Assembly (NCBI GenBank): GCA_029259775.1
Contig: JAJDEN010000015.1
Span: 62,001 to 126,000, forward strand
DNA from: Planctomycetota bacterium
GTDB taxonomy: Bacteria > Planctomycetota > PLA2 > JAEUHO01
Direction of reading: 5' to 3'
Length of the DNA stretch: 64,000 nt
Numbering within the stretch: position 1 is the first letter of the stretch; each line of letters begins with the position of its first letter. Shown here in pieces: positions 7,320-15,470 of the stretch. The notes under the pieces were generated by a model. It searched no databases and was not told the origin of the DNA. It saw nothing but the letters and a program-made list of their open reading frames with translations. Made by a program: the position numbers and the translations under genes.

Positions 7320-8726
7320 CTAGCGGAACCTGACAATCCTGTCGTGCCGCGCGCCCGCGCAGCGCGGGCACACCTCGGAGAGCGCGCCCCCCGTCGAGAG
7401 GCGCTTGCGCCGGACGCCTTCGCCGTTGCACGTAGGGCAGAGGCGATGCGTGGGCTGCGTGTGTACCTCGAAGAGCGTGGTCCGATCGACGAAGTAGGCC
7501 AGGGTCCACGACGCACGCACGGACGTGCTCGCCTTGCGCCACCAGCCGTCGCGCGTGGGGAGCTTGGTGCCCTTCGGCAGTCGCTTGATCTTCGGCTTCT
7601 CCACGATGAAGGTGCCGGACGCGTACGTCGCCTTGCGCCAGCTCGACTTCGAACGACCGTCCCAGAAGGCGCGGGCCTCCGCGGTCGTCACGTCGTCGCG
7701 CTTCTTCAGTTGCTCGACCAGCTCGGCGAAGGCCGCTTCCGGCAGCGCGCGGCGCGTCCACTTCGTCACATCGCCGAGCTCGGTGTCCTGCGCCCGGACT
7801 CTGCTCTTGATCAGCGCGGCGATGATCTTCGGTAGCCGCACCTTGGCCTCGTGCTGCAGCGTCGCGGTGCGGCGTTTGGTGTACTCGCGTTCGACGCGCT
7901 GGAACTCGCGCTGTACGAGCTTGGCGGTGCCGCCGTGCTGCTTCTCGAACGAAGCCATCTGCTTCCGCACCCTGCGGTAGGCCCCTTGGGCGAGCGCCGT
8001 GCGCATCCGGCGCAGCGCTTGCCGGGCCGCCTCGTCCTTCAGGAGGATACGCACCGTGACCAAGGCGCTCTTCGCGTCCGAGGTGCGGTCGAACGCGGGG
8101 TCGGCCAGGCAGGCCTCGTAGTGGCCTAGGGCGGTCTCGAGCTCGCCGACGGACTGGGCGAAGCCGGCGATCAGGAACCGTTCGGCCGTGGTGGGCGCCC
8201 CAGGATCCCCGAGCGGCGTCCGGCACAGCTCGCGGTGAAAGTGCTCGACGAGTTGCGGCGCGCTCCAGATGTCGCGCGGATCCATCTCTTCGCGCACGAC
8301 GCTCAGCACGCGGCGGCGTGGAATCACGACCTCCTGGCCGGCGCGCAGCAGGGTGATGGCACGGGGTTCGTCCTTCACGATGAGGCCGCGCGCCTCCTGC
8401 TGGCGCTTGTCGTGGAGTTCGAGTGTGAGGCGGTGGCCCAACACGGACGCGAGCGCTTCGTACGACATGCTCCAGGCACGCCGGATGCGCTTGCGGTCGA
8501 GCGGGTCCACGGCGTCCCAGGCGATCGAGCGCTGCGACCCGCGCAGGTAGTCGTCCATGACGAGCACCTCGCTATCGCTTTTCGACCGGAGCGCACGTCC
8601 CTTGACGCTCTCGCCGCTACGCAGATGGATGACCTCGGCCATGGCCCGCGACAGGCCGGCCGACATGACGAGGAGCAGAAAGAGCCCCGTCGCGGGGCAC
8701 AACATGAACGGATGCGAGCTTCTCAT
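7320..8726 (-). CDS. Exported hypothetical protein with C-terminal four-Cys zinc-finger-like motif
   Basis: A 468-residue protein with a signal peptide (residues about 8-30, ending SRAMA). The N-terminal part resembles an SH3-like beta segment (EVIHLRSGESVKGRAL). The middle is helical, with many Lys/Arg/Gln, and could hold TPR-like helices (residues about 160-330). The C-terminus has CPTCNGEG (Cys430, Cys433) and VCPRCAG (Cys453, Cys456), a pattern like half of a DnaJ-type zinc finger. I do not recognise the family. Planctomycetes have many such exported proteins with one short motif. Start ATG 8726 lacks a strong Shine-Dalgarno. Confidence 0.7.
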   Translation of the reverse strand: MRSSHPFMLCPATGLFLLLVMSAGLSRAMAEVIHLRSGESVKGRALRSKSDSEVLVMDDYLRGSQRSIAWDAVDPLDRKRIRRAWSMSYEALASVLGHRLTLELHDKRQQEARGLIVKDEPRAITLLRAGQEVVIPRRRVLSVVREEMDPRDIWSAPQLVEHFHRELCRTPLGDPGAPTTAERFLIAGFAQSVGELETALGHYEACLADPAFDRTSDAKSALVTVRILLKDEAARQALRRMRTALAQGAYRRVRKQMASFEKQHGGTAKLVQREFQRVEREYTKRRTATLQHEAKVRLPKIIAALIKSRVRAQDTELGDVTKWTRRALPEAAFAELVEQLKKRDDVTTAEARAFWDGRSKSSWRKATYASGTFIVEKPKIKRLPKGTKLPTRDGWWRKASTSVRASWTLAYFVDRTTLFEVHTQPTHRLCPTCNGEGVRRKRLSTGGALSEVCPRCAGARHDRIVRFR

Positions 8727-9032
8727 GTCCGCTTCAACGCAAGCGTCGGGCCACGGGCGACGTCAGCGCGCGCTGAACACGCGAGCGCGCAGGGAATGCA
8801 CATGGCGCGGGCGCGGGCCCCGCCGGCGCGCGTCCCGATGATGACAACGTCGTTCCCGGGACCGGGAAGCCCGTTCCCGGTGAGCCCGTCCCCGCGGCCG
8901 CCGATCGGAAACAAGGATCCCGGCCGCGGGGAGGTGCCCTGGAGTCAGCGGTCCGTCGGGGGTGACCAGCGACTTGAAGGTCGCGAAAGCCCGTCGAGAC
9001 GGCGCGCAACCCACGTCCGTGTGCGGGCCCCT
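8727..9032. other. 306-bp gene-free region
   Basis: Lies between the start of one minus-strand gene and the end of the next. It is GC-rich. Short open frames here have no conserved motif or start signal. The only structure I see is a hairpin at 8853-8868 and a nearby partial repeat of its arm (CCGTTCCCGG at 8871-8880). Confidence 0.6.
8853..8868 (-). terminator. Hairpin downstream of the Sco-repeat gene
   Basis: TTCCCGG-GA-CCGGGAA is a perfect 7-bp stem located 165 nt past the stop of the gene at 9033-11558. No T-tract follows on either strand, so a terminator role is only possible, not shown. Confidence 0.3.
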
Positions 9033-11558
9033 CTACTCCTCGCGGATCACGAGGCGACGGTTCAGCTCGATCGGGCCCTTGAGGACCTGCGTCTTGCCCG
9101 TGGGCCAGCGGACCTCGATGCGGTCGGCCGTCTGCGCCTTGTCGAGCCCGAAGTAGAGCGGGCAGGAACTCTGGCTGAGGTAGCCCGACTGACCGTCGTG
9201 GCGCTTCATGTAGCTCTGTGTGCCGACGTACACGCGCACGATCGCACCCAGACCGTCGCGGTTTGACGTCGTGCCGTGCAGGGCGATCTCGAGGTAGCGA
9301 ACGCTACGCTTCGTCGACAGGTCGCTGATCAGCACCATCGGCTCGGAGTTGTAGTCGTTCGTGACCACGTCGAGGTCGCCGTCACCATCGATGTCGAAGA
9401 TCACTGAGCTGCGGCTGCCCAGCGGTGCGTACATCGTGACCGGGCCCATCACCCCGCCGCAGTCGCGGTGCCCGAGGTCGGCGCCGTCGCAGTCGAGATC
9501 GAACCAGGGCGTCGAGAGACGGCCACGGCGCGGCTCGACCCCCAACACGAACTCGCTGTCGACGAAGCGCTTGCCGCCCTCGTTCAGGAGCACGGAGTTC
9601 ACCTGATAGCGGAAGAGGTGGTTCATGCTGGAGCAGATGAACGCGTCCTCGAAGCCGTCCGCGTTCAGGTCGCCGACGCTGAAACCCCACGGCCATAAGT
9701 TCTCGGCGCCGATCGCGTCGGAGATCTCCACGTAGGAGTCCGGGCCGTCCTTGCGGTAGAAGGCGTTGCCGAAGATGCTCTGCCCGCCGCTCTTGAGCAG
9801 CGACTCCGGCCAGATCATGCGGCCCTTGAACTTCTCCTTCTCGGGGGGCGGGACTTCCTGCATGTCCGAGTGCATGTCGGTGAGGAAGAGGTCGAAGTCG
9901 CCGTCGTTCTCGAAGTCGAAGACTTTCACGCCCATGGAACCCCACGGTGTCTTGGGGAACACCTCGCGACTCTTGCGGACGAAGCCCTTGCCTTCCTGAT
10001 TTTCGAAGTACTCGTCGTTGCCCTGCATGTCGAGCACGTAGAGGTCGAGCCAGCCGTCGTCGTTGCAGTCGATGGGGGAGGCCGCTCCGCTCCAGCTCGC
10101 GTCGACCAGCCCCATCGCCTTCGTGACGTCTTCGAATCGGTTGTTGCCGAGGTTCCTGTAGAGCCGGCTCGTCTCGGTCCGATCGGCCTTGAGATGGCCG
10201 CTGAACGCGTCGAGCACGCCCACGCGATACTCATAGTGTCCCGGCTCGTCGAACAGGGTCGTCGAATCGTTGGCGACCACAGCGATCTTCTCGGTCGTGT
10301 AGACGCCCACGTTGGTTACGTAGAGATCCAACAGCCCGTCGTTGTCGAAGTCGAAGAACACGGACGCTGAGGAGTGCCCCGTGTGCTCGAGGCCGGCCTT
10401 CTTGGTGATGTCTTCGAACGCACCTGTGCCGTCGTTGAGGAACAGGTGGTTGCCTGCGTAGACGGTCGTGACGTAGAGGTCCGGGTCGCCGTCGTTGTCG
10501 ACGTCGGCGAAGGAGGCCGTGACGCTGATGTGGTCCCGGACGGCGAGGCCTGATCGCTTCGTGATGTCCTCGAAGGTGCCGTCGCCCTTGTTGCGCCACA
10601 GCTGGTTGCTGCCGACCTGGTTGGTGAAGTAGAGGTCCAGCTTGCCGTCCCCGTCGACGTCCGCGACGGCCACGCCGTTGCCGTGGTCGTAGTGGATGGC
10701 CTTGTAGTCCTTGCCACCGTCATCGACGATGCGGTGCCGGAAGCGGATGCCGCTGTCCACGCGACGATCCACGTAGCCGAAGTCGTGGAAGGTCTTGTAG
10801 CTCTTCGCCGCCTCGATCTGGGCCTTCCTGCGCGGCTCCAGCCAGGGGATGCGGAAGACGCCGTCGACGGCCTTCATGATCTTCGGCGCCGGCTCTTCGA
10901 GGACGGCGGCGAGCGCGGTCCGCAGCGCCTCCATGCCGTCCGCCGTCTGGCTGTCGAAGTAGCCGCGGATGAAGCCGCGACGACCGACGAGGACGAAATG
11001 CGCGCTGTGGGCGATGGGCATGTCCGCGTTGGCTGGATCTTCGCCGGCGAAGAGCTTGAAGCCCTTCTGGCTCAGGTGCCAGATGTCGCGTCGCACGCCC
11101 GTGAGGAAGCTCCAGCGCGTGCCGTCGGCGTGGTTCTCCTCGGCGTACGTAGTGAGCACGTCCGACGTGTCATGCTCGGGATCGACGGTGAAGCTGACCA
11201 TGTGGACGTCGTCGCGCCAGATGTCCTTCTCCATGGTCTTCTGGATCTCGGCGAGGCGCGCGGTCTGCAGCGGGCAGGTGCCGCCACAGCGCGTGAACAT
11301 GAAGTTGGCGATCCAGACCTTGCCTAGCAGCTGCTCGCTCGTGCGGTAGGTCTTCTCCTGATCGCGGAGGCCGAACCACGGCACGCGGGCCAGCACGCGG
11401 ACGTCGCTCTGACCCGGCCATGTGCGGGCGGGCTTTGTTGCCTTCCCGTTCTTGGCGTCCGGTTCCGGAGCCGGCGCCTTCTCGTCGCCGCAACCCAGCA
11501 GCGTGATGGCGCAGAGGGCCACGACGGCGCCCGCCGTGGCGAGGCGTGTGGCACGCAT
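9033..11558 (-). CDS. Sco1/SenC - FG-GAP/VCBS - ASPIC/UnbV fusion lipoprotein
   Basis: An 841-residue lipoprotein (lipobox LLGC, Cys23). Residues about 55-215 are a Sco domain with the copper motif FTRCGGTCP (Cys91, Cys95) and the later His184 in IAHSAHF, all three ligands of a Sco copper chaperone. From about 300 follow FG-GAP/VCBS repeats with calcium-type loops (ADVDGDGKLDLYF, ADVDNDGDPDLYV, FDFDNDGLLDLYV) and the phrase NKGDGTFEDIT. The last 110 residues are an ASPIC/UnbV domain (GLGAIVRVYVG, SGYLSQSS, YFGLD, IEVRWPTGK). ASPIC/UnbV with repeats is common in Planctomycetes and Acidobacteria and of unclear role. Fusion to Sco suggests a copper-related extracytoplasmic job. The ATG overlaps the stop of the cupredoxin gene (ATGA), so the two are translationally coupled. 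Confidence 0.88.
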   Translation of the reverse strand: MRATRLATAGAVVALCAITLLGCGDEKAPAPEPDAKNGKATKPARTWPGQSDVRVLARVPWFGLRDQEKTYRTSEQLLGKVWIANFMFTRCGGTCPLQTARLAEIQKTMEKDIWRDDVHMVSFTVDPEHDTSDVLTTYAEENHADGTRWSFLTGVRRDIWHLSQKGFKLFAGEDPANADMPIAHSAHFVLVGRRGFIRGYFDSQTADGMEALRTALAAVLEEPAPKIMKAVDGVFRIPWLEPRRKAQIEAAKSYKTFHDFGYVDRRVDSGIRFRHRIVDDGGKDYKAIHYDHGNGVAVADVDGDGKLDLYFTNQVGSNQLWRNKGDGTFEDITKRSGLAVRDHISVTASFADVDNDGDPDLYVTTVYAGNHLFLNDGTGAFEDITKKAGLEHTGHSSASVFFDFDNDGLLDLYVTNVGVYTTEKIAVVANDSTTLFDEPGHYEYRVGVLDAFSGHLKADRTETSRLYRNLGNNRFEDVTKAMGLVDASWSGAASPIDCNDDGWLDLYVLDMQGNDEYFENQEGKGFVRKSREVFPKTPWGSMGVKVFDFENDGDFDLFLTDMHSDMQEVPPPEKEKFKGRMIWPESLLKSGGQSIFGNAFYRKDGPDSYVEISDAIGAENLWPWGFSVGDLNADGFEDAFICSSMNHLFRYQVNSVLLNEGGKRFVDSEFVLGVEPRRGRLSTPWFDLDCDGADLGHRDCGGVMGPVTMYAPLGSRSSVIFDIDGDGDLDVVTNDYNSEPMVLISDLSTKRSVRYLEIALHGTTSNRDGLGAIVRVYVGTQSYMKRHDGQSGYLSQSSCPLYFGLDKAQTADRIEVRWPTGKTQVLKGPIELNRRLVIREE

Positions 11559-12052
11559 CAGTTGACGGCCGACGGCATGGCGTGCACCGTCGCCGCGTAG
11601 ACGGGCGCCGACGCGACGATGAGCTTGCCGATCAGGTCGGGATGCGTGTAGCCGCAGAGCTGGTCGCCGCGGAGTTCGTAGGTGCCACCGGCTCCGCCGG
11701 CGAACTCGAGCTCGTAGGCGAGGTCCGGCACGGCGATCTCCTTGAGGCCGAGGTGGGGGAGCGCGAGCGAGTAGACGTAGTCCGCGCTGCGCAGGTGGAG
11801 CCGCACGCGCGTGTTGCGCGGAACGTGGATGTCACGCTCGCCTGTCAGATCGTCGGCGGTCCCGAGCTTGCCGTCCCGCCCCGGGTAGCGGACCTGCCAC
11901 CGGAACGCATGCCCCGTGACCTGGATCTCGAGGACCTCCGGAACGGCGTAGGCCGCCGCGTCGACCGCGGGCGGCGCACCGTCGCCGCACGCTGTGCAAA
12001 CGAGGAGCGCAGCGGTCGCGAGGAGGAACCTGAACTGACAGCCCGTGGGCAT
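11558..12052 (-). CDS. COX2-like cupredoxin lipoprotein with degenerate CuA site
   Basis: A 164-residue protein whose core (about 40-147) aligns by eye with the periplasmic domain of cytochrome oxidase subunit II. Matching stretches are VTGHAFRWQVRYPG, a DGKLGTADD insert, IHVPRNTRVRLHLRSADYVYSLALPHLGLKEIAVPD and LCGYTHPDLIGKLIV. Of the CuA ligands only Cys133 and His137 remain. The first His is Tyr94, the first Cys is Gly129 and the Met is Leu140. It therefore cannot form a normal CuA centre. N-terminus MPTGCQ, Leu/Ala core, VCTACGDG suggests a lipoprotein (Cys22). A GTG at 12094 is an alternative start. It is coupled to the Sco fusion gene, which suggests that this is a copper-handling partner, not an oxidase subunit. 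Confidence 0.8.
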   Translation of the reverse strand: MPTGCQFRFLLATAALLVCTACGDGAPPAVDAAAYAVPEVLEIQVTGHAFRWQVRYPGRDGKLGTADDLTGERDIHVPRNTRVRLHLRSADYVYSLALPHLGLKEIAVPDLAYELEFAGGAGGTYELRGDQLCGYTHPDLIGKLIVASAPVYAATVHAMPSAVN

Positions 12053-12247
12053 CAAAGACTCGTTCGTTGGTGGGTCGCACGTCGATCGAACCACGTCGCC
12101 TCAGCGACGAACGTCGATCACCATCCGCGTCGAATGTACTGCGCTCGGAACGACGCCGACGGAGGCAAACAGCGCACATGGAAACGTAGTGATCGGTCCG
12201 TAGGGCCCGAGCCGTCATGCCCGCTAGCGCCGCTCTTCCGGACTCGC

Positions 12248-13366
12248 TCAGGCTTCGTCCGGGAAGAGCCAGCGCTCCATCAGGACCCGCCCGGCTTCGA
12301 GCGTCTCGCGTGAGCACCACTCGCCAACCTGGTGCGCTTGCGAGCCGGACCCCGGCCCGAAGTTCATGGCGTCGATGCCGAGCTCGGAGAGCCGACCGAC
12401 ATCCGTCCACGCCTGCTTGGCGCGCGTCTCCGAGCCCTCCGCTGCGACGTCCTTCAGCGCGAGGAGGTGCTCGTTTTCGTGGCAGACGCGACCCGACGGA
12501 CACACGTCGGTGATCTCGATGGTGACTTCTCCCTGGTCGATGGCCTCGGCGCCAACGGCCTCGCGCACCTGCTCGGCCATCCACGCGATCGCCTCGCTAC
12601 TGGAGCGGTCGGGCGCGAAGCGGAAGTTCACGTTGAGCAGGAAGCTGCCAGGGATGACGTTGCGAGCGCCCTCGAACTCCGCCATCGTCGCGGAACAGAC
12701 CTCACGGAAGAGCAGTCCGTCGTAGGTGCAGTCCCGCGGCTCGAGCGCGGCGATGTGGGAAAGGAACGGCGCCGCCATGTGGATGGCGTTGCGGCCTTGC
12801 CAGGGACGCGCCGAGTGGGCGCGCTGACCGTGGAATCGCACGCGGGCGTGCATCGTGCCGAGGCAACCGAGCTCGAAGTGGTTGTTCGTGGGCTCCATGG
12901 CGATGGCAAGTCCGACGTCTTCGAACAGGTCCGGCGCGGCCGCCATGATCTCGGGGAAGCCGGAGGCTTCGAAGGGGCCCTCTTCGCGTGCGTACAGGAT
13001 GCCGGAGACGTCGTACGCACACGCGCGCGTGAGGCTCTGCTCCAGGACATGCAGGATCAGGGCGTCCGCGCACTTCATGTCCGAGGAACCGAGGCCGTAG
13101 ATGCGGCCATCGTCCAGCCGCGGCCGGTTCTCGTCGGAGACCGGCACCGTGTCGAGGTGACCGACCAGCAGCAGCTTGGGGGCGCCCTCGCGGAACGGCC
13201 GCGCGTGCAGGGCGACGTTGTCGCCCGCGCGTTGCACGCGGTGGAAGCCGCGCGCGTTGCCCCAATCGACGATGTGTCCGGCAATCGCGTCTTCGTCACC
13301 GATGACCGACGGGATGCGCAGCAACTCCAGGGCGAGCGCTTCGAGGGGGGTCGCTTCTTCGCTCAC
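12248..13366 (-). CDS. dapE: M20 metallopeptidase, probable succinyl-diaminopimelate desuccinylase
   Basis: A 372-residue M20 enzyme. Metal-site motifs are LLVGHLDTVPV (His, Asp), GSSDMKCADA (bridging Asp), REEGPFEA (catalytic Glu), AMEPTNN and the late HQVGEW His. DapE removes succinate from N-succinyl-LL-diaminopimelate, giving LL-DAP for lysine and peptidoglycan. The DapE call rests on its overlap with dapD: the dapD stop TGA lies within the GTGA of this gene's GTG start, so the two are translationally coupled. Other M20 roles (carboxypeptidase, acetylornithine deacetylase) are possible from sequence alone but less likely here. Confidence 0.86.
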   Translation of the reverse strand: MSEEATPLEALALELLRIPSVIGDEDAIAGHIVDWGNARGFHRVQRAGDNVALHARPFREGAPKLLLVGHLDTVPVSDENRPRLDDGRIYGLGSSDMKCADALILHVLEQSLTRACAYDVSGILYAREEGPFEASGFPEIMAAAPDLFEDVGLAIAMEPTNNHFELGCLGTMHARVRFHGQRAHSARPWQGRNAIHMAAPFLSHIAALEPRDCTYDGLLFREVCSATMAEFEGARNVIPGSFLLNVNFRFAPDRSSSEAIAWMAEQVREAVGAEAIDQGEVTIEITDVCPSGRVCHENEHLLALKDVAAEGSETRAKQAWTDVGRLSELGIDAMNFGPGSGSQAHQVGEWCSRETLEAGRVLMERWLFPDEA

Positions 13367-14181
13367 ACCGCGAACCCGCGCAGGGTCTCGTTGAGCGTCG
13401 TCTTCTTGTCGGTGCTTTCGGTGCGCTCGCCGATGATGAGCGCGCACGGCAGGTCGTAGGTGCCCGCCGGGAACTCCTTCGGGCGCGTACCTGGAATCAC
13501 CACGGCGTTCGGCGGCACCGAGCCCTTGATGGTCACGGCTTCCTTGCCGCGCACGTCGATGATGGGGGTGGAGGCGGTGAGCACGGTGTTCGCGCCGAGA
13601 ACCGCGCCGCGGCCGATGTGCATGCCTTCGACGACGATGCAGCGTGAGCCGACGAAGACGCCGTCTTCGATGATCACGGGACGCGCACCCGGGGGCTCGA
13701 GTACGCCGCCGATGCCGACGCCACCGGAGAGGTGCACGCCGCTGCCGATCTGTGCGCACGAGCCGACCGTCGCCCAGCCGTCAACCATCGAGCCGGCGCC
13801 GACGTAGGCGCCGATGTTCACAAAGCCCGGCATCACGACGACGCCCCGCTCACAGAAGGCTCCGTAGCGGACGACGCCCCCAGGCACCACGCGCACACCG
13901 GCTTCGGCGAGGCCCTTCTTGATCGGGACCTTGTCGTGGTAGTTGAGGGGGCCCGCCGACTGCTCCTCCATGGGGGCGACGGCGAAGTAGAGGTTCACGG
14001 CCATCTGGATCCAGCCGTGGACCGTCCAGCCGCCGGTCTCGTCCTGCGAGGCGACGCGCAGCTTGCCCCGGTCGAGGTCGTCGACGACGGACAAGACCGC
14101 CTCCTGGTAGGCCGGCTCGGCCAGCAGGTCGCGCGTGGCGAAGGCTTCGGTGATCAGGGGCTCGCGGGGATCGCTCATCAT
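13363..14181 (-). CDS. dapD: 2,3,4,5-tetrahydropyridine-2,6-dicarboxylate N-succinyltransferase
   Basis: A 272-residue left-handed beta-helix (hexapeptide repeat) enzyme of the DapD type. It has the N-terminal helical part (LAEPAYQEAVLSVVDDLDRGKLRVA, residues about 19-43), then repeats such as VNIGAYVGAGSMVDGWATVGSCAQIG and VHLSGGVGIGGVLEP. The typical DapD tail is GTYDLPCALIIGERTESTDKKTTLN. It transfers succinyl from succinyl-CoA to tetrahydrodipicolinate. It is followed by dapE with a 4-base overlap. The start is ATG 14181, or ATG 14178 one codon later. No Shine-Dalgarno; a TATAAC lies 7 nt upstream. Confidence 0.94.
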   Translation of the reverse strand: MMSDPREPLITEAFATRDLLAEPAYQEAVLSVVDDLDRGKLRVASQDETGGWTVHGWIQMAVNLYFAVAPMEEQSAGPLNYHDKVPIKKGLAEAGVRVVPGGVVRYGAFCERGVVVMPGFVNIGAYVGAGSMVDGWATVGSCAQIGSGVHLSGGVGIGGVLEPPGARPVIIEDGVFVGSRCIVVEGMHIGRGAVLGANTVLTASTPIIDVRGKEAVTIKGSVPPNAVVIPGTRPKEFPAGTYDLPCALIIGERTESTDKKTTLNETLRGFAV

Positions 14182-14188
14182 GCGGCCG

Positions 14189-14194
14189 GTTATA
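14189..14194 (-). promoter_or_regulatory. -10-like TATAAC for dapD
   Basis: Minus strand reads TATAAC, 7 nt, ATG. It matches five of six bases of TATAAT and, with no Shine-Dalgarno, suggests a leaderless dapDE message. Confidence 0.5.
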
Positions 14195-14354
14195 GCGCGG
14201 GAGACCCTTGACTCCGCCTCTCGGGGCGGCGATGGGTGGGATCCGCGACCGGCACCGCGGGCCGGATGCCGTCGCTGACGCCCATCTCCTGGGCTTTGGT
14301 CAACGCGGTCCCAGATTTCGGGCACGGCGACTGGACGCAGCCCTTCCCATGCGC

Positions 14355-14360
14355 TAGTAT
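14355..14360 (+). promoter_or_regulatory. -10-like TAGTAT for the TetR gene
   Basis: TAGTAT-ACTGAC-ATG: TANNNT with a 6-nt gap to the start codon. It abuts the palindromic operator, so repressor binding would block both RNA polymerase and the start codon. TATACT at 14358-14363 is an overlapping alternative -10. Confidence 0.5.
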
Positions 14361-14375
14361 ACTGACATGTCAGTA
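14360..14375. promoter_or_regulatory. 16-bp palindromic operator at the TetR start codon
   Basis: TACTGACATGTCAGTA is a perfect inverted repeat; the regulator's own ATG sits at its centre (14367-14369). The same 12 bases, ACTGACATGTCA, recur at 15033-15044 over the start of the next gene. Autoregulation by the TetR protein and control of the following gene are inferred. Confidence 0.7.
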
Positions 14376-14987
14376 CGAAATCGTCAGCGCCTGAGCCCCG
14401 AGGTCCGGCGGGAGCAGTTGCTGGGGGCGGCCACCAGGGCCTTCCTCCGTCGGGGCTATCACGCGACCCATGTGGAACAGATCGTGGAGGAGGCCGGCGT
14501 CTCGCGCGGGACCTTCTACGCCCACTTCGAGGGGAAGCACGCGGTGTTCGCGGCGCTCGTGGATCGCATGCTGCAGATCTTCCTCGATGCACGACCGGCT
14601 CTGCCGGAGCCCGAGGTGCTGGCCCTGCATGACGCCGAGACCGTGCTGCGCCTCTCCTACCGCGAGGTCCTCGAGACCTTCTGGCGCCACCGCCGCCTCC
14701 TGCGCCTGCTGCTCGAGGAAGCGGTAGGACTGGAGAAGGGCTTCGCCGCTCGCGTGGAGGAGCACTTCCAGGCGTGGCACCAGCGCGTGCGCCAAACGCT
14801 GGATCTGTTCCAAGAGCGCGGGGTCGCGCACGCCGACCTCGACAAGGACCTCGCCGCCGATCTCGTGCTCGGCATGGTGGAGCGCGTGACGCGGCGCCAC
14901 CTCCTCGGTCCGAAGAAGCCCGACCTCGACCGCCTGGTCGAAGCGCTTGTGTCCTTCGAGTTGCGGGGCATCGCCTCGGCTGCTTGA
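14367..14987 (+). CDS. TetR/AcrR-family transcriptional regulator
   Basis: A 206-residue regulator. The DNA-binding domain is at about 12-66: RREQLLGAATRAFLRRGYHATHVEQI, then VSRGTFYAHFEGKHAVFAAL, the classic TetR helix-turn-helix and helix 4. The remainder is the helical ligand-binding part and has no recognisable ligand signature. The start codon is in the middle of a perfect palindrome, the probable site it binds. A near-copy of that site covers the start of the downstream membrane protein, so the two genes and perhaps the radical SAM gene form one regulon. No Shine-Dalgarno; probable leaderless message. Confidence 0.92.
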   Translation: MSVRNRQRLSPEVRREQLLGAATRAFLRRGYHATHVEQIVEEAGVSRGTFYAHFEGKHAVFAALVDRMLQIFLDARPALPEPEVLALHDAETVLRLSYREVLETFWRHRRLLRLLLEEAVGLEKGFAARVEEHFQAWHQRVRQTLDLFQERGVAHADLDKDLAADLVLGMVERVTRRHLLGPKKPDLDRLVEALVSFELRGIASAA

Positions 14988-15032
14988 TGCGTACGCTCTT
15001 CCACCATGTCCGCACACTCTGCCTGGGTATAG

Positions 15033-15044
15033 ACTGACATGTCA
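15033..15044. promoter_or_regulatory. Second copy of the TetR operator core
   Basis: ACTGACATGTCA, identical to 12 bases of the site at 14360-14375, with a perfect TGACATGTCA inner palindrome (15035-15044). The ATG of the membrane protein gene (15039) is again at its centre. A -10-like TATAGA lies at 15028-15033. Confidence 0.65.
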
Positions 15045-15461
15045 CTCTATGTATGTTCGCTGCGGCTGGCCGATCTGCAGGAGATGCTGCTGCACTACGC
15101 CCTGCTTGGGCTGCCTGTGGGGCTTCTCACGGGCATGGGCCTCAGCCTGATCGCGCGTTCCGACGACGCGTGGGGTGGGTACGGGAGTTTCCGACGTCGC
15201 GCGGCACGCCTCGGCCACGTCGCGCTCGTCATGGTGCCGATGCTCGGTGGGTTCTACGCGCTCGCGATCGACGCCTTGGACGTGCACCTCACCTGGTCGG
15301 CGTGGGGCAGCGGGCTCTGGATCGCCGCAGGCATCACCCTGCCCCTCGCGCTGTTCGTCGCCGCGTGGAAGCGCCACCTCGTCTGGCTGCTTCCGCTGCC
15401 GGCGACGGCGATGACCGCGGGCGCCGTCTGTTTTGCCCTTTCGTTGGTTCTCGAGACCTAG
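15039..15461 (+). CDS. Four-helix membrane protein under TetR-site control
   Basis: A 140-residue integral membrane protein with about four hydrophobic helices (residues about 17-38, 58-78, 88-108, 113-137). Charged loops such as RRRAARLG lie between helices 1 and 2. I do not recognise the family. The start codon lies inside a copy of the operator found at the upstream TetR gene, so it is probably a target of that regulator, as efflux or membrane proteins next to TetR genes often are. It is much too small to be an RND or MFS pump. The radical SAM gene starts 9 bp after its stop. Confidence 0.75.
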   Translation: MSLYVCSLRLADLQEMLLHYALLGLPVGLLTGMGLSLIARSDDAWGGYGSFRRRAARLGHVALVMVPMLGGFYALAIDALDVHLTWSAWGSGLWIAAGITLPLALFVAAWKRHLVWLLPLPATAMTAGAVCFALSLVLET

Positions 15462-15470
15462 GAGATCGTC

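Noticed and set aside
8727..9032. Short open frames of 60-90 codons in the 306-bp gap
   Set aside because: No start signal, no hydrophobic or catalytic pattern, and they overlap each other in different frames.
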